Shown: piece by piece, positions 20,232-30,596 of the stretch
Layout: every line of letters begins with the position of its first letter
How positions within the stretch are numbered: the stretch's first letter is position 1
Source of the DNA: Volutella citrinella
Taxonomy: Eukaryota; Ascomycota; Sordariomycetes; Hypocreales; Nectriaceae
DNA length: 64,000 nucleotides
Assembly (NCBI GenBank): GCA_034401135.1
Contig: JAWZSP010000003.1
Location: 4,216,001-4,280,000, forward strand
Direction of reading: 5' to 3'
The notes under the pieces: generated by a model
Databases searched by the model: none
The model's input: only the letters and a program-made list of their open reading frames with translations
What the model was told of the DNA's origin: nothing
Translations under genes and position numbers: made by a program

Positions 20232-21527
20232 TCATAGCTTGGATCGAAGCTGCTTCGTCTCGGCCTTGCTCTTGGCAAAGTCTGTTACCAGCTCTACCAC
20301 GCGCTCAGCGCAGCCGTACGACCCCTGGTATCCCCAGCCGGCGTGGCCATAGTTGTGGACGACGAGCGTCCCGTTCCCGAGCGTCACTCGATCAGCCTCC
20401 ACCCTGACGCCCGTCTTCCTGTATGGCCGCAGGCCGACAGACTCCCGAACGACCCTGATTCCGTCTCTGCCCTTTCCACCTGCCATGCCTGGCCGCAGCG
20501 CCACGGCCCTGTTGATGATGCGCTCCGTGGTCTGGGGATCCGGGTTCGGATCCCAGTTGCCCTTCTGGTACGTGCCGCCCAGGACGGTGCCGCCGCCGAC
20601 GGCCCTCGTCATGACGTACGAGACCTCTTCCGCGCCGTCGTCGGTCCCGGAGATGTTGTACATGGACGGCGACACGTTCTCCACGAGCACGATCTGGCCT
20701 CGGATTGGCGTCATGTCGGCGTCCTCGACGCCGCCCAGGGCCTTGGCGCCCAGTCCGGACGCGTTGATGACCACGTCGACATTGCCCCCCGTGTGGTGCA
20801 TCTTGGTGAGCTCGCGGATGTGCGGCACGGCGCCCCGGCGGAAGCCGACGCCCAGCTTTGCGCACTGGCCGACGAGCCAGGGCAGGTAGATGGCGGTGTT
20901 GATGCAGATGCCGGTGAACTCGCAGCCGGAAGTCACACCGTCGGGCAGCTCGCCCTTGGAGAGCTCTCTGAAATCCGGGAAGAGGCGCTTATACCAGGGG
21001 TTGTGGATGAACATGGAATCAAACGAGGTCGCACCGCTGTCCGCGTCCTTTTGGCGGCGGTAGATGTGGCTGGCTGGGGGTTGTTAGTCTTGTCATTTAT
21101 CCTCTTTGAGGAACTGAGGGGACAGGTGTTTGCAACAGACTTTGAAAATGTATGCCGGCTTCTGGCACTTGGGCGGCCAGGCGGGACATTTCTGGCCATG
21201 ACCTCTCCTCCCAACGGCATTGCTCCTCGGGGGAAAACCTGTACCTGCCGTCAGTCTTTTTTCGATCTGGGACATGGACATACATGCGATGGGAGTCAAG
21301 ATTCACTTACGGCTGGAAGTTGGCGCCTGCCCAAGGCGAAGCATACTCGGAGCTGTAATCGCCCGGCATGTGCTTGGCGATGACAGTGATGGAGTTTCTC
21401 GGATCCTTGGCCAACTCCAAGGCCGACGTCAGACCGGACACGCCGGCGCTGGAAGAGTGAGCTGGATGGTCTGGGCCTGGGCTGGTTTCCGTGTCACTTA
21501 CCCGAGGACAACGATGTTGATTGTCAT
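20232..21527 (-). CDS. D-amino-acid oxidase, peroxisomal (C-terminal SKL)
   Basis: Four exons on the minus strand (21527-21502, 21448-21311, 21238-21141, 21073-20232) give 367 residues. The FAD motif is at the extreme N-terminus (INIVVLGAGVSGLTSALEL), split by the first intron. SPWAGANFQPFSPEEQCRWE continues across the second intron, and GIHFQTSHIYRRQKDAD across the third; the third donor is an unusual GTCTGT. The D-amino-acid oxidase signature is LVVHNYGHAGWGYQGSYG near residue 330. The protein ends RSKL, a canonical type 1 peroxisomal signal. It oxidises D-amino acids to imino acids with release of hydrogen peroxide, which catalase removes in the peroxisome. It is divergent from a proline-racemase-family gene, suggesting that its substrate is the D-isomer made by that enzyme. 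Confidence 0.92.
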
Positions 21528-22478
21528 TTTCCGGAGATTGCTTGGGGATGGCTGAGGAAGGGCCGTGCAGTCGAACGCTTTGGAGAAGGAACTTGGTCGT
21601 GCACTTGTCTGTGCATTTATCATCGCCAGTATGTGGTTCGTCGAGAGCCAAGTCTGGGATTCTGTATTTGGCAATTCATCCCGTCGCAAGAGGAGCAGCA
21701 CATCGGTGCCGTTCGCCGGTGTCTGCTAAGAGGTTTGCTTTTTGGAGCCTGGTTGGTTGACGCTCTCTGTACTTGATATGTACTTGATATGCGCCATGGA
21801 CGATTCGACGTGGAGAGCATGAGATGGACGCGCCCCACAGGTACCACATGGCTAGTTCCGGGTCGTCTCTGGCTGGGCCCTCAAACCTTAGAGCCTGTGG
21901 CCGGCAAGGCCTTCCAAATTGATTCGGAGCCACGGACCAGCTGATAAGCGATAGCATGCCGGACACTCCGGGGAAGCTGCCCACCAACTGAAGCCCGCCA
22001 CCGGATGGGACATGGTCTGGGTTAGTTTCGCGGAACAGTGGATTGCCCCGTGGTGGGACCCACGATTGCGGAAGCTGATTAGAAGATATGAATTGCAGGT
22101 CCGAGTCAGGGTTCCTTCCGCCATTATCAGGCTATTTCGCCCCTGCCCCCTTCAGCTGGTGTCGCCTCCACACTGTCTGGACGTAGCGTCGATGTCCTGG
22201 GTCCCACAGTCATGATTGATCAGTGTTAATTCGGTGATAACCCCCCAAACCAGAGTGGATGCAGTGTGGAGGAGGCGCAGAGAACTGGCGCTACTGCGGG
22301 ACCCGGCCGTTGGTCTGCAAGCCAAATTGGAAGGCCTCGCCGCTCCACTTGGCTAGCATAGGGTTAAGGGAACCAGGGATGTTGTCGTCCGAGTCTATCC
22401 TGTTGGTGGTATCTATTAATGCCTGCTGGTTGGACACTCCCCAAACCAAGTCATAGACTCGACCTCAACTGAGCCATC
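21528..22478. promoter_or_regulatory. Shared promoter of D-amino-acid oxidase and racemase-family genes
   Basis: A 0.95-kb divergent region. Four HGATAR-type sites, the target of AreA/NIT2 nitrogen regulators, lie at 21617-21622 (minus), 21942-21947 (plus), 22124-22129 (minus) and 22235-22240 (plus). About three would be expected by chance in this length, so this is suggestive only. A CCGG-ACACT-CCGG pair lies at 21959-21971; paired CCGG half-sites are typical of Zn2Cys6 regulators, including the proline-utilisation activator class. A few short open frames have no family resemblance. Confidence 0.35.
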
Positions 22479-23489
22479 ATGAGATCGCGACGCACAATCT
22501 CCATCGTGTCCTGCCATGCCGAGGGCGAGGTTGGCGACGTCCTCATAGGGGGTCTCCTGGACATCCCAGCCGCGACGATGCACGAGAAGCTGTTGAAATT
22601 CATGGCCAAGTACGACGGCATCCGCAAGCTGCTCATGCACGAGCCTCGGGGCCGCCTCGAGATGAGCACCAACATCATCGTCCCCCAGTGCGACCCGCGG
22701 GCCGACGCCGGGTTCCTCATCATGGCGCCGGGCGACTGGGTGCCCATGTCCGGGTCCAACACCATCTGCACGACGACGGTGCTGCTCGAGACGGGCATCC
22801 TGCCCATGACGGAGCCCTACACCGTCGTCAAGCTCGACACGGCCGCGGGCCTCATCACGGCGACGGCAGAGTGCGACAACGGGTCGTGCCGGTCCGTGTC
22901 CTTCAACAACGTGCCCGCCTTTGTCTATGCGCTGGACAAGGATGTTGACGTGCCGGGCGTCGGCAGAATCCTCGTCGACATCGCCTACGGCGGCCAGTGG
23001 TATGTCCTAGCAAGAGCCGCGGACCTGGGCGTCGCCGTCTCGCTCGACCATGGCGATCGGCTCGTCGAGCTGGGCAACCTGATCAAGGCCGCCGTTCTGG
23101 ACACTTGCATGCCCACACACCCGGAGAACCCAGCCATACGGGGCATCAACAACGTCATCGTCACCGAGCCGCTGGAGAAGGGCCCCGAGGGCATCTCGGT
23201 CAAGCACACCGTCATCGTCACGCCCGGGAGGTTGGACAGGAGCCCCTGTGGGACGGGCAGCTCGTCGCGGCTGGCCATTCTGCACGCGAGGGGCGAGATT
23301 GAAGTGGGACAGCAGGTCAAGTTCCGGAGCATCATAGACACCATGTTCCTGGGCCGGGTCAAGTCGACGGACAAGGTTGGGTCTCTGGATGCCATTGTGC
23401 CCAACATCAAGGGCAGGGCGTGGATCACGGGCGAGAAGCAGGTCTACCTCGACCCTGACGACCCGTTCCCCGAAGGCTTTCAGATATAG
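22479..23489 (+). CDS. Proline racemase-family enzyme (hydroxyproline epimerase / 3-hydroxyproline dehydratase type), Ser/Cys variant
   Basis: One exon, 336 residues, a normal length for the family. The first catalytic position of proline racemase, a Cys in a MCGH motif, is here Ser91 in PMSGSNTIC. The second is retained as Cys257 in DRSPCGTGSSSR. Other family blocks are present: HAEGEVGDVLIGG at about 13-25, STNIIVPQCDPRADAGFLIM, and FRSIIDTMFLGRV near 283-295. Canonical racemases and 4-hydroxyproline epimerases have Cys/Cys; trans-3-hydroxy-L-proline dehydratases have Cys/Thr. A Ser/Cys pair marks a separate subgroup whose activity should not be assumed to be proline racemisation. It is divergent from a D-amino-acid oxidase and upstream of an amino-acid transporter on the same strand, which points to catabolism of proline or hydroxyproline. 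No organelle signal is visible, so it is probably cytosolic. Confidence 0.88.
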   Translation: MRSRRTISIVSCHAEGEVGDVLIGGLLDIPAATMHEKLLKFMAKYDGIRKLLMHEPRGRLEMSTNIIVPQCDPRADAGFLIMAPGDWVPMSGSNTICTTTVLLETGILPMTEPYTVVKLDTAAGLITATAECDNGSCRSVSFNNVPAFVYALDKDVDVPGVGRILVDIAYGGQWYVLARAADLGVAVSLDHGDRLVELGNLIKAAVLDTCMPTHPENPAIRGINNVIVTEPLEKGPEGISVKHTVIVTPGRLDRSPCGTGSSSRLAILHARGEIEVGQQVKFRSIIDTMFLGRVKSTDKVGSLDAIVPNIKGRAWITGEKQVYLDPDDPFPEGFQI

Positions 23490-24228
23490 CGCCTGTGGAT
23501 ATGCAATAAAAATCATTTCTTGCCACTCGTCTTTTGGTTTTGATGTGACGACTCTCTCCATCTCGGCTTCACTTACATGCGGGTCCAGTACCATCTGAAG
23601 CCCAGGACTCCCTAGCTTGAACCCAATCCCGCACAATCCATCGCGTCCAGACCGCAAAGGGGAAGGTGGTCCACGCCTAGTCTCACCGCTGACCGAGGCA
23701 GTGAAGCACCGATCACCGGCAAGTGGTCCCAGCGCCGGCGAGACATTCCTCGTTCGTTGGATAGCCCACAACGCCGCAAGGGGGTCCCCCGTACACTACA
23801 CATTTCACGATACCGGCTGCCCGGACACCGCAAAAGTACGTAATACTCCGCACTCGCACGGCTACTGGGCCACATTTTCCCCGGGGAACTGGGGAAGGTG
23901 GCACTCGGCGGGCTAACCGTTGGTCTGGTGGAGCCGCATCCCTTTCGTCGCAATTTGCAAAGTGGAAGTCTTGCGCGCGTAAACATCCTGGGAATCCCAG
24001 ATAGCAATAACCACGCATGACATACCATCCGATTGTGCGGGTGCCCACAATTTGTGCATGAAACACTGGGGCCGACTCGCGAGCCCTTTCGACTACATGA
24101 TTCTCACTACTGGCCTCGTACTCAGAGACACATACGTATATATATAGCGCCCTCATCTCCACCCATCTCCATCTCGACCCTCAACTTTGCTTCTTCCTTG
24201 GCGTTCAACATCTTCAACTCCTCCCCCA
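23490..24228. other. Intergenic region, promoter of the amino-acid transporter
   Basis: 0.74 kb between genes on the same strand. It holds a TATA element (listed separately) and no gene. Confidence 0.45.
24137..24146 (+). promoter_or_regulatory. TATA element of the amino-acid transporter
   Basis: TATATATATA, 83-92 nt upstream of the start codon. Confidence 0.5.
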
Positions 24229-25907
24229 ATGACACAACAAGACCACGACATCATGGCTGCAGATCTGAAAGAGTCGTCTCCCTCCGGCCTCCACCCCGAC
24301 CCGGAGAGCAAGGCCGTCGGCGCCGATGACACGCACTACGATGCCGTCTTTGGAGAAATCACCGAGGAGGGCCCCAACTACCGGAATGTATGGCCTCAGT
24401 CCCCTCGCCAACTCTTAAACTACATTGGCAAGACCTAACACGAGCATCTAGGTTGGCTGGATCGGCACGGCCGGCCTCATGATGAAGACGCAGATCGGCC
24501 TGGGCGTCCTGTCATTCCCGGCCGTCTTCGACACGCTGGGCATGATCCCCGGCGTTATCCTGCTCTGCGTCGTCGCCGGCATCACCACCTGGTCCAACTA
24601 CATTGTGGGCGTCTTCAAGCTCAACCACCGACACGTCTACGGCGTCGACGATGTTGGCCAGCTGCTCTTTGGCCGCGTCGGCAAGGAGATCCTCGCTTTT
24701 GCATTCATGGGCAGTGAGTTAGCGTAACAGACAGTTATGATGTTGGAAACAAGGACTGACCGCTTCGGCAAGTGTACATCATGACGGCCGGATCCGCCAT
24801 GCTCAGCATCTCCATCTGCCTCAACGCCCTGTCCGAGCACGGCGCCTGTACTGCCATCTTCGTCGCCGTTGCCTTCGTTCTGGTTTTCGTCCTATCCAGC
24901 ATCCGGACCCTCGGTCGAATCACATGGCTGGCTCTTGTCGGCGTCTGCGCCATCATCCTCGCAGGTGAGTGTCTCGTTTACCCCTAGATTTGCCTCGAGC
25001 CTGAGAGAGCTCTGCTGACAGCATCTGCCAAGTCTTCATCGTCACCATCGCCGTCGGTGTCCAGGACCAGCCCGCCTCCGCCCCTCGAGACGTCGAATGG
25101 AAGTCTGACTACAAGCTCTTTGCCCAGCCGACCTTCTCCGAGGCCGTCTCGGCTATTTCCAGCCTCATCTTTGCCTACGCGGGCACGGGTGCCTTCTTCC
25201 CCATCATCGCCGAGATGCGAGACCCCCGTCAGTATCCCAAGGCTTTGGCGCTGTGCCAGACCGTAGTCACTATCGTCTACGTCGTTGTCGGCGTCGTCGT
25301 CTACTACTACTGTGGATCCTACGTTGCCTCTCCTGCTCTTGGATCCGCCGGCAAGCTGATCAAGAAGGTTGCGTACGGCATTGCGTTCCCGGGCCTCCTT
25401 GTTAGCGGTATCCTTCTTGCTCACGTATGCTATGACCCCGTTCTCCATCCATCTCCAATCGACTCTGGCTGACCAAATCTCTAGGTGTCGACCAAGTACG
25501 TCTTCGTTCGCGCGCTTCGTGGATCCAAGCACCTCACCTCCAACTCGTTTGTCCACTGGGCTACCTGGCTGGGCTGCAACTTCGCTATCTGCCTCATTGC
25601 CTATATTCTGGCCAGCGCTATCCCCGTCTTCAACGGCATCGTGTCGCTCGCCGGCGCCCTTTTTGGCACCCTGCTCTCATTCCAGCCGATGGGTTGCATG
25701 TGGCTGTACGACAACTGGAAGAGCGGGAAGCAAAACCCTACCATGCGTTGGTATCTGATGGTCGCTTGGTGCGCCTTCGTCATTGTTTCTGGTACCTTCA
25801 TGATGACGGCCGGCACGTATGGAGCCATCGATGGTATCGTTGCTTCCTATCGCGCCAATGGAGGCACATCTGCCTTCTCCTGCGCGGATAACTCCAATTC
25901 TAGCTAG
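24229..25907 (+). CDS. Amino-acid transporter, Aa_trans family (Mtr-like neutral amino-acid permease)
   Basis: Five exons (24229-24387, 24452-24713, 24773-24964, 25033-25424, 25485-25907) give 475 residues. The hydrophilic N-terminus ends in DAVFGEITEEGPNYRN. It is followed by WIGTAGLMMKTQIGLGVLSF, the first membrane helix region of the amino-acid/auxin permease family, and by about ten more hydrophobic segments. WSNYIVGVFKLNHRHVYGVD, SIRTLGRITWLALVG and GTGAFFPIIAEMRDPRQYPK are typical of the fungal Mtr group, which takes up neutral aliphatic and aromatic amino acids at the plasma membrane. A second in-frame ATG at 24253 could serve as start. It follows the racemase-family gene in the same direction and converges on the GNAT gene with only 86 bp between stop codons. 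Substrate specificity cannot be read from sequence. Confidence 0.9.
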
Positions 25908-25993
25908 ACATGGAGACATAGCACCCTGTATTATACACAAGATCAGTTAGATAGATTGCTATAGCAGCGCTGGAATGTACTATCCACTGATGT

Positions 25994-27085
25994 TCATTCA
26001 TAAACCCAGTGCTCATATTCCCACTGAATCACGGCACCCAGTCGCTCATAGAAGCCTTGAATGGCAACCCAGTCGATCATGATGCCTTCAACGCCCCTGC
26101 TCTGCAAATTTTCCATAGCCTTGACCATCAGGGCCAGTCCTACGCCCTTGCCCCTCGCGCTCTCATCCACGCCGACAGCACAAATCAGGCCGGTGCCCTC
26201 CTTCGGCGGAAGCAGAGGCAAGAAGGCAAGGGTGTCATTCATAACAGAGGCCTTGGACATGAGTGTCCACCCGACTTGCGCATTCGTTTCGGGATCAATA
26301 GCTACCATGATCTCGTCAAACTGGCTGTAAGCAGCGAGGGCTTCATAGATTTCTCCCCAACTCTGCACACATGTTAGCCAAGACGGTCTTTGTCAGTAAT
26401 TCGACCAGGGATACACGGACAAAATTGGCTTTTTGCTTGGCAATGCACTCATGATACATCTCTGGCGACCATGTGGTGAATTTCAATGGCGACTTTGACA
26501 CCTTTTCTAGGATTCCAGGCGACGCTATCGGACCACGGAGGTCCTTGTAGAGATCTCGAACGCCGGGATCATCGGCCTTGCGGAATCCTTTTGGCCGCTG
26601 GTGAGTTTGCCTTTCCGCTCCAAGGACATGATCATGTACATACCTCGATGATGGAAAAAGTCCTTCACTTCTTTTGGCATGTTGGCTGGCATTGCGGGCC
26701 AGAACCGAGGGGTAGACGATCCAATATCCAGCTTGGTTAGTTCCTGACCATTCGCCTTGGCGGCATCTTTCATGGCCCCCATTGCCTTCTCAAGTAGAGC
26801 AGTGCCGAGCCCTTGTCCTCGATATCCGGGCATGACGGCAACAGCGGATATTCTGCCGATCGTCTCACCCATCATCTGCGACAGGCAGAAGCCATGTTGA
26901 TGAATAAAGTTAAACTCGAGCCTTTTCTTGATTTTCAACAGGAATTCCATTCGCTGTCGCTCGATGGGCCACTCAGGAAAGATGGTCTGCCACATCTGCC
27001 ATATTTGCTCAATGTCGTCGTCGGTAGCCGGCCGAATGTCAAACTCGGTCCGCGACGGCGTGTTGTTCTCAACTTTCCCACTCAT
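25994..27085 (-). CDS. Protein with two GNAT acetyltransferase domains
   Basis: Three exons on the minus strand (27085-26644, 26587-26421, 26362-25994) give 325 residues. The ATG at 27085 (MSGKVENNTPSRTEFDIRPA) precedes the first GNAT domain (about residues 15-150), whose acetyl-CoA loop is VMPGYRGQGLGTALLEKA. The first intron falls inside HHRG-FRKADDPGVRDLY. The second GNAT-like domain has VDESARGKGVGLALMVKA near residue 280 and ends IQWEYEHWVYE. The middle motif PRFWPAMPANMP-KDFFHHRG resembles the GNAT module found fused to some fungal GH3 beta-N-acetylglucosaminidases. The second donor is GTCCGT, weak but the only one keeping frame. An N-acetyltransferase acting on a sugar amine or small amine is likely; the acceptor is unknown. 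Confidence 0.82.
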
Positions 27086-27479
27086 GACTGCGGGCTTGGT
27101 TTCAAAATAAAAATCAATCACTGAGAAAAAGGCTCAAAGAGAAGATGGTGAAGCAGCTTGTCAATGAGTCGTCGTAAGCAGCAGTCTTCAGACGACCGAA
27201 ATGGTCTTATGTTGGATGGCTGAGCCGCTTACTAAGGGAGGGGGACTGCTGTAACGACCATCTTGGCAGGTGCCAGATTAGGTCTGCTCGTAAGCCTCGT
27301 ATCCAACTTTCCTAATGTGGTTTGAAGCCTGCATAATTCAGAAGTACACCGACTTATTGCAACGTAATTCGTGCGTGGAATGTGGATACAAGCCGCCAAG
27401 TGACCAAGACGGAGGCGGAGACGATCAAATAAATGAGTTTCAAGAAAAACGACAACAAACAAATTCTGCTTTAGCCCAG
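27086..27479. other. Intergenic region
   Basis: 0.39 kb between the double-GNAT start and the adenosine deaminase stop; both lie on the minus strand. Nothing recognisable. Confidence 0.4.
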
Positions 27480-29383
27480 TCATGAGCCGAATTCTTTTAC
27501 GACCCACTCGCAGTAAGTCTCCCACTCCTTGTTCCACTCCAGCATTCGCTCTGCCTTGACACCAGTGCCCTTCTCGCCAAGATCAATATCCCTGACCCAA
27601 TCTTCGTCTGACTGATCCTCAAAGTTGGACCAGCGGAGGCTATTCTGCGCCAATGCACCCTGTTGATCGCGGGGTCAGCTTGATTATTATTATTGAAGCT
27701 CAGGAGGGTGGGTAGACATACCAGTCCGGACAATCCAACACTGTCAAAGCCCTGGATAACCTGGTAAAAGTCGTAACTTACGCCAGCAGCATCCTGGCCC
27801 AGAATGGCTGGGTCATCATTGCTAATGGCCGTTGGAATCCCGTGAGCTATCATGGCGGGCAGGGGGTGGTGCAGGATGTCAGTCGCCAGCCGCAGGACCT
27901 CGTTTGAAATCGGGCAGACCTCAACCATGATGTTCTCCTCGATCACCTTGTCGATCAGCTTTGGGTGCTTGTACAGGGAGAATCCATGCCCGATTCTCCG
28001 TGTGCCGAGGATGATGGCGTCGAAAAGATTCAAGTCGGTCGAGTTGCCAGCGCCCAGGGTCTCGCCAGCATGGAAGAAGAATGGGATCGTCACATTCAAG
28101 TCGCCCGCCTGATCTTGAAACCAAAGAAGCTCTGGCGCCATCTCCACGAGGGTCCTGCCGAGATCCTCCTGGGCAACCAGGTCATAGCCACTAAAGAGCT
28201 CGGGAAACTTGACTTTTCTGTCCAGCGCCATCTTCATAGCTGCACGACATGTCAGTTGAGTTCTTCAGCCTGCTCATGCTTCACCACCCTTGAACCTGAC
28301 TTACTATCAACAAGGCCCGAACGATTGCTGCCCCGGTAATCAGACCAGATCACTCTTGCGCCCCAGAAACCCTTGCCCTTTTCAGTTCTCTGAAACTTGG
28401 CAATCTCATCCTCCATCACCTCCCACCAAAAGTCCAAATCCGCGTCCGGCGTCTCCTCCCCTTCGTGGACCATGTTGCTAGGGCCACCCTGTCGGACCTC
28501 GACCCAGCGGACGCCATCATCTGCGAGCTGCGAAAAGAGACGCTGGTAGAACTTGCGCACAACAGGCTCGTAGCTGAGCATCGTGTCCACCGGCGTGAAG
28601 ATGGACTCGAACCGTCGCCAGATCTGGTCAACGCCCAGCTCGTGGCGGGTGGATTCAAACGGCTGGATCATGATCTTGGCGAGCACAAACTTGCGGAACT
28701 CTGGCTCGCCGCCAGGGAAGCTTGCCATTGCCTCCTTCAGCGGAACCGGCGTGTCGGGGACGTACTCGCTGGAGCTGATGGCTGCCCCAGGGGGGTCCGA
28801 TGAGTTGTGATGGCTAAAGGCAATGGTGGCCTTGTCCCGATTCTCCAGCGTGCCCAGGCCGTGCGATGCGGACACGGCCATGCCCTCGGTGTCGATGATT
28901 GTTCCCAAGATGACGTCGAACGGCAACATGGCAGTGAGATGGGCATGCAACAGCGCTCCCTTGGGTAAGCGCTGGACGATTTTCCACAGCTTGGTTTTCG
29001 CAATCTCGTCTCGAGCCAGGGGGAACATCTCACCGGCGAACTTCTCGGCGCTCTCATTCCCGGGCGAGCCATAGACGCGCCAGAAGTCGTCAATCTCGTC
29101 TTGCCGTACTTTCCGGACAATGTCGTCCGCCTTTTTGGCCACAGGAGAAAGGCCCTGCTTGAAGGCATAGTCTATATGCTAGGTCAACAATAGCCTCGGT
29201 GGTTTCATGGTGACTCGAGCTGGTACAACCTTGGCGGGTTCTTCTCTCACTCGAGATCATTGATGATCTCTGGCGCAGGTGCTTCTGGACCACATTACTG
29301 TCAAGTTTGAGTACGGGATCCCATGAATGGGACAAAGTCGGGGATGCCAGGGCAAGGGCTGTCAGCCAGCTGGGGAAATGCAT
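27480..29383 (-). CDS. Secreted adenosine deaminase (ADGF/ADA2 type)
   Basis: Four exons on the minus strand (29383-29230, 29171-28305, 28239-27722, 27659-27480) give 572 residues. The start opens a signal peptide (MHFPSWLTALALASPTLSHS). The first junction restores DYAFKQGLSPVAKKADD, typical of the ADGF N-terminal helix. The metal/catalytic motifs of the deaminase barrel follow: LLHAHLTAM (zinc His pair), FFFHAGETLG (His-Ala-Gly-Glu), RIGHGFSL, and SNDDPAILG near residue 470. The enzyme converts extracellular adenosine to inosine. The length, secretion signal and N-terminal helical extension separate it from the shorter cytosolic adenine/adenosine deaminases. Three potential N-glycosylation sites (NES, NSS, NVT) fit export. 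Purine salvage or alteration of adenosine outside the cell are plausible roles. Confidence 0.9.
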
Positions 29384-30142
29384 ATTTCTGGGTGAGGATG
29401 TTGATGTACAATCGGCGAGCCAGGCGTTCCGTTCTGGGGACTCTTGAGACGCGGTCTATTTGCTGCTGTTTATATCAAATGTCAACGATGATGGGGTGTC
29501 TTGGACTGAGTCAGGACTGGAACGTGGTACTCAGACATATATTAACAACAGTCCCAGAATGTGACCAGCCGCGATTGCATGCTGATGTTGTTCATTATCT
29601 TCGCCGCGCTGATGTCGGCTGCCGACCTCAATGTTTTTATATTTCTCATCGTCGTATTCAGCCCCTCCCCCCGATCACCCGATGCGTTGCGCAGCAGCGA
29701 CGCCCCATGTTATTGTCTCCCGAATTCGTTATCGTACATGCATCTGCATCCCCCACTGAGACATTGATCTACGCCACGCCATTCGCTCCCTTGAGTCAAG
29801 GAAAGTGGGTTTCTGGTAACACGACCGCACGCGAGCAGGGAATACCAATAAGCCGACGAGAGGACGTGTTTATCGTTTTATGTGACCAATGACAACTCAG
29901 CCTACAGCTCGTGGCCTAATCTGCCTATATAGAACCATCACACGACTTGGATTCACAGAGTGCTGTGATAGGAAAAGCGCAGGTAGATGGCTAGGGTTGA
30001 TCTCAAATGATTGGATTAACTTTGAAATACTATCCTACTGACACCGACTATTCCAAAACGACAAGAGAGTACGGGTTGCGACAAGATTGGACCGCCCGCG
30101 CGACAATAGCCGGAGCCATCAGCCACTTGGACAAAAGCACGC
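29384..30142. other. Intergenic region upstream of the adenosine deaminase gene
   Basis: 0.76 kb. A minus-strand TATAAA at 29474-29469 lies 86 nt upstream of the adenosine deaminase ATG and is its likely TATA box. The 189-codon open frame at 29323-29892 overlaps the first exon and promoter and has no domain content. Confidence 0.45.
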
Positions 30143-30596
30143 TCAAACCAACTGATAGATCCCGCCAGTGTTGCCCTCGGTGTCTTGAAAATACCAATAC
30201 ATACCGTGCTCTCCCTCATTCGTCTTTTCACCAATCATCTTACCACCTGCGGCTTCGATGGACTTGGCGACGGTGTCGAGACTATCCACGAACCAGTACA
30301 TGCAGACGCCGCCTCTGCCGGGGCCGCAGTGCTCCGAGGCTTTCATGATGCCGCCGGAGAGGCTCAGATGCGAGCTAAAGTCAAACATCCGGATCTGGTC
30401 CTTGGGGTACTTGGGATCATGATCCTTGAATGGAAACTTGAAGACATCCCCGTAGAACTTGGAGGCTGTTGCTCGTGTAAGTGACAGGGGCCCAAGAAAG
30501 TAAGGGATAGCATCATAGAATACCGCGCTCAACATCATTGGCAGGAATCTGCACCCACGTGGGATATCCAAAAGGTGGGGGGGTCCAGCCCGACAT
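30143..30596 (-). CDS. VOC superfamily (glyoxalase/dioxygenase-like) protein
   Basis: Two exons on the minus strand (30596-30524, 30465-30143) give 131 residues. The ATG at 30596 (MSGWTPPPFGYPTWVQIPAN) reads into the intron so that WVQIPANDVERASKFYGDVF is continuous; an unspliced reading in another frame shares only the second exon. The fold is one pair of beta-alpha-beta-beta-beta modules, with VCMYWFVDSLDTVAKSIEAAGG in the second half and ending DTEGNTGGIYQLV. The family covers glyoxalase I, ring-cleaving dioxygenases and antibiotic-binding proteins. His and Glu candidates for a metal site (SHLSL, NEGEHGMYWYF) are present, but the reaction is not predictable. It is divergent from the tyrosine phosphatase. 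Confidence 0.85.
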
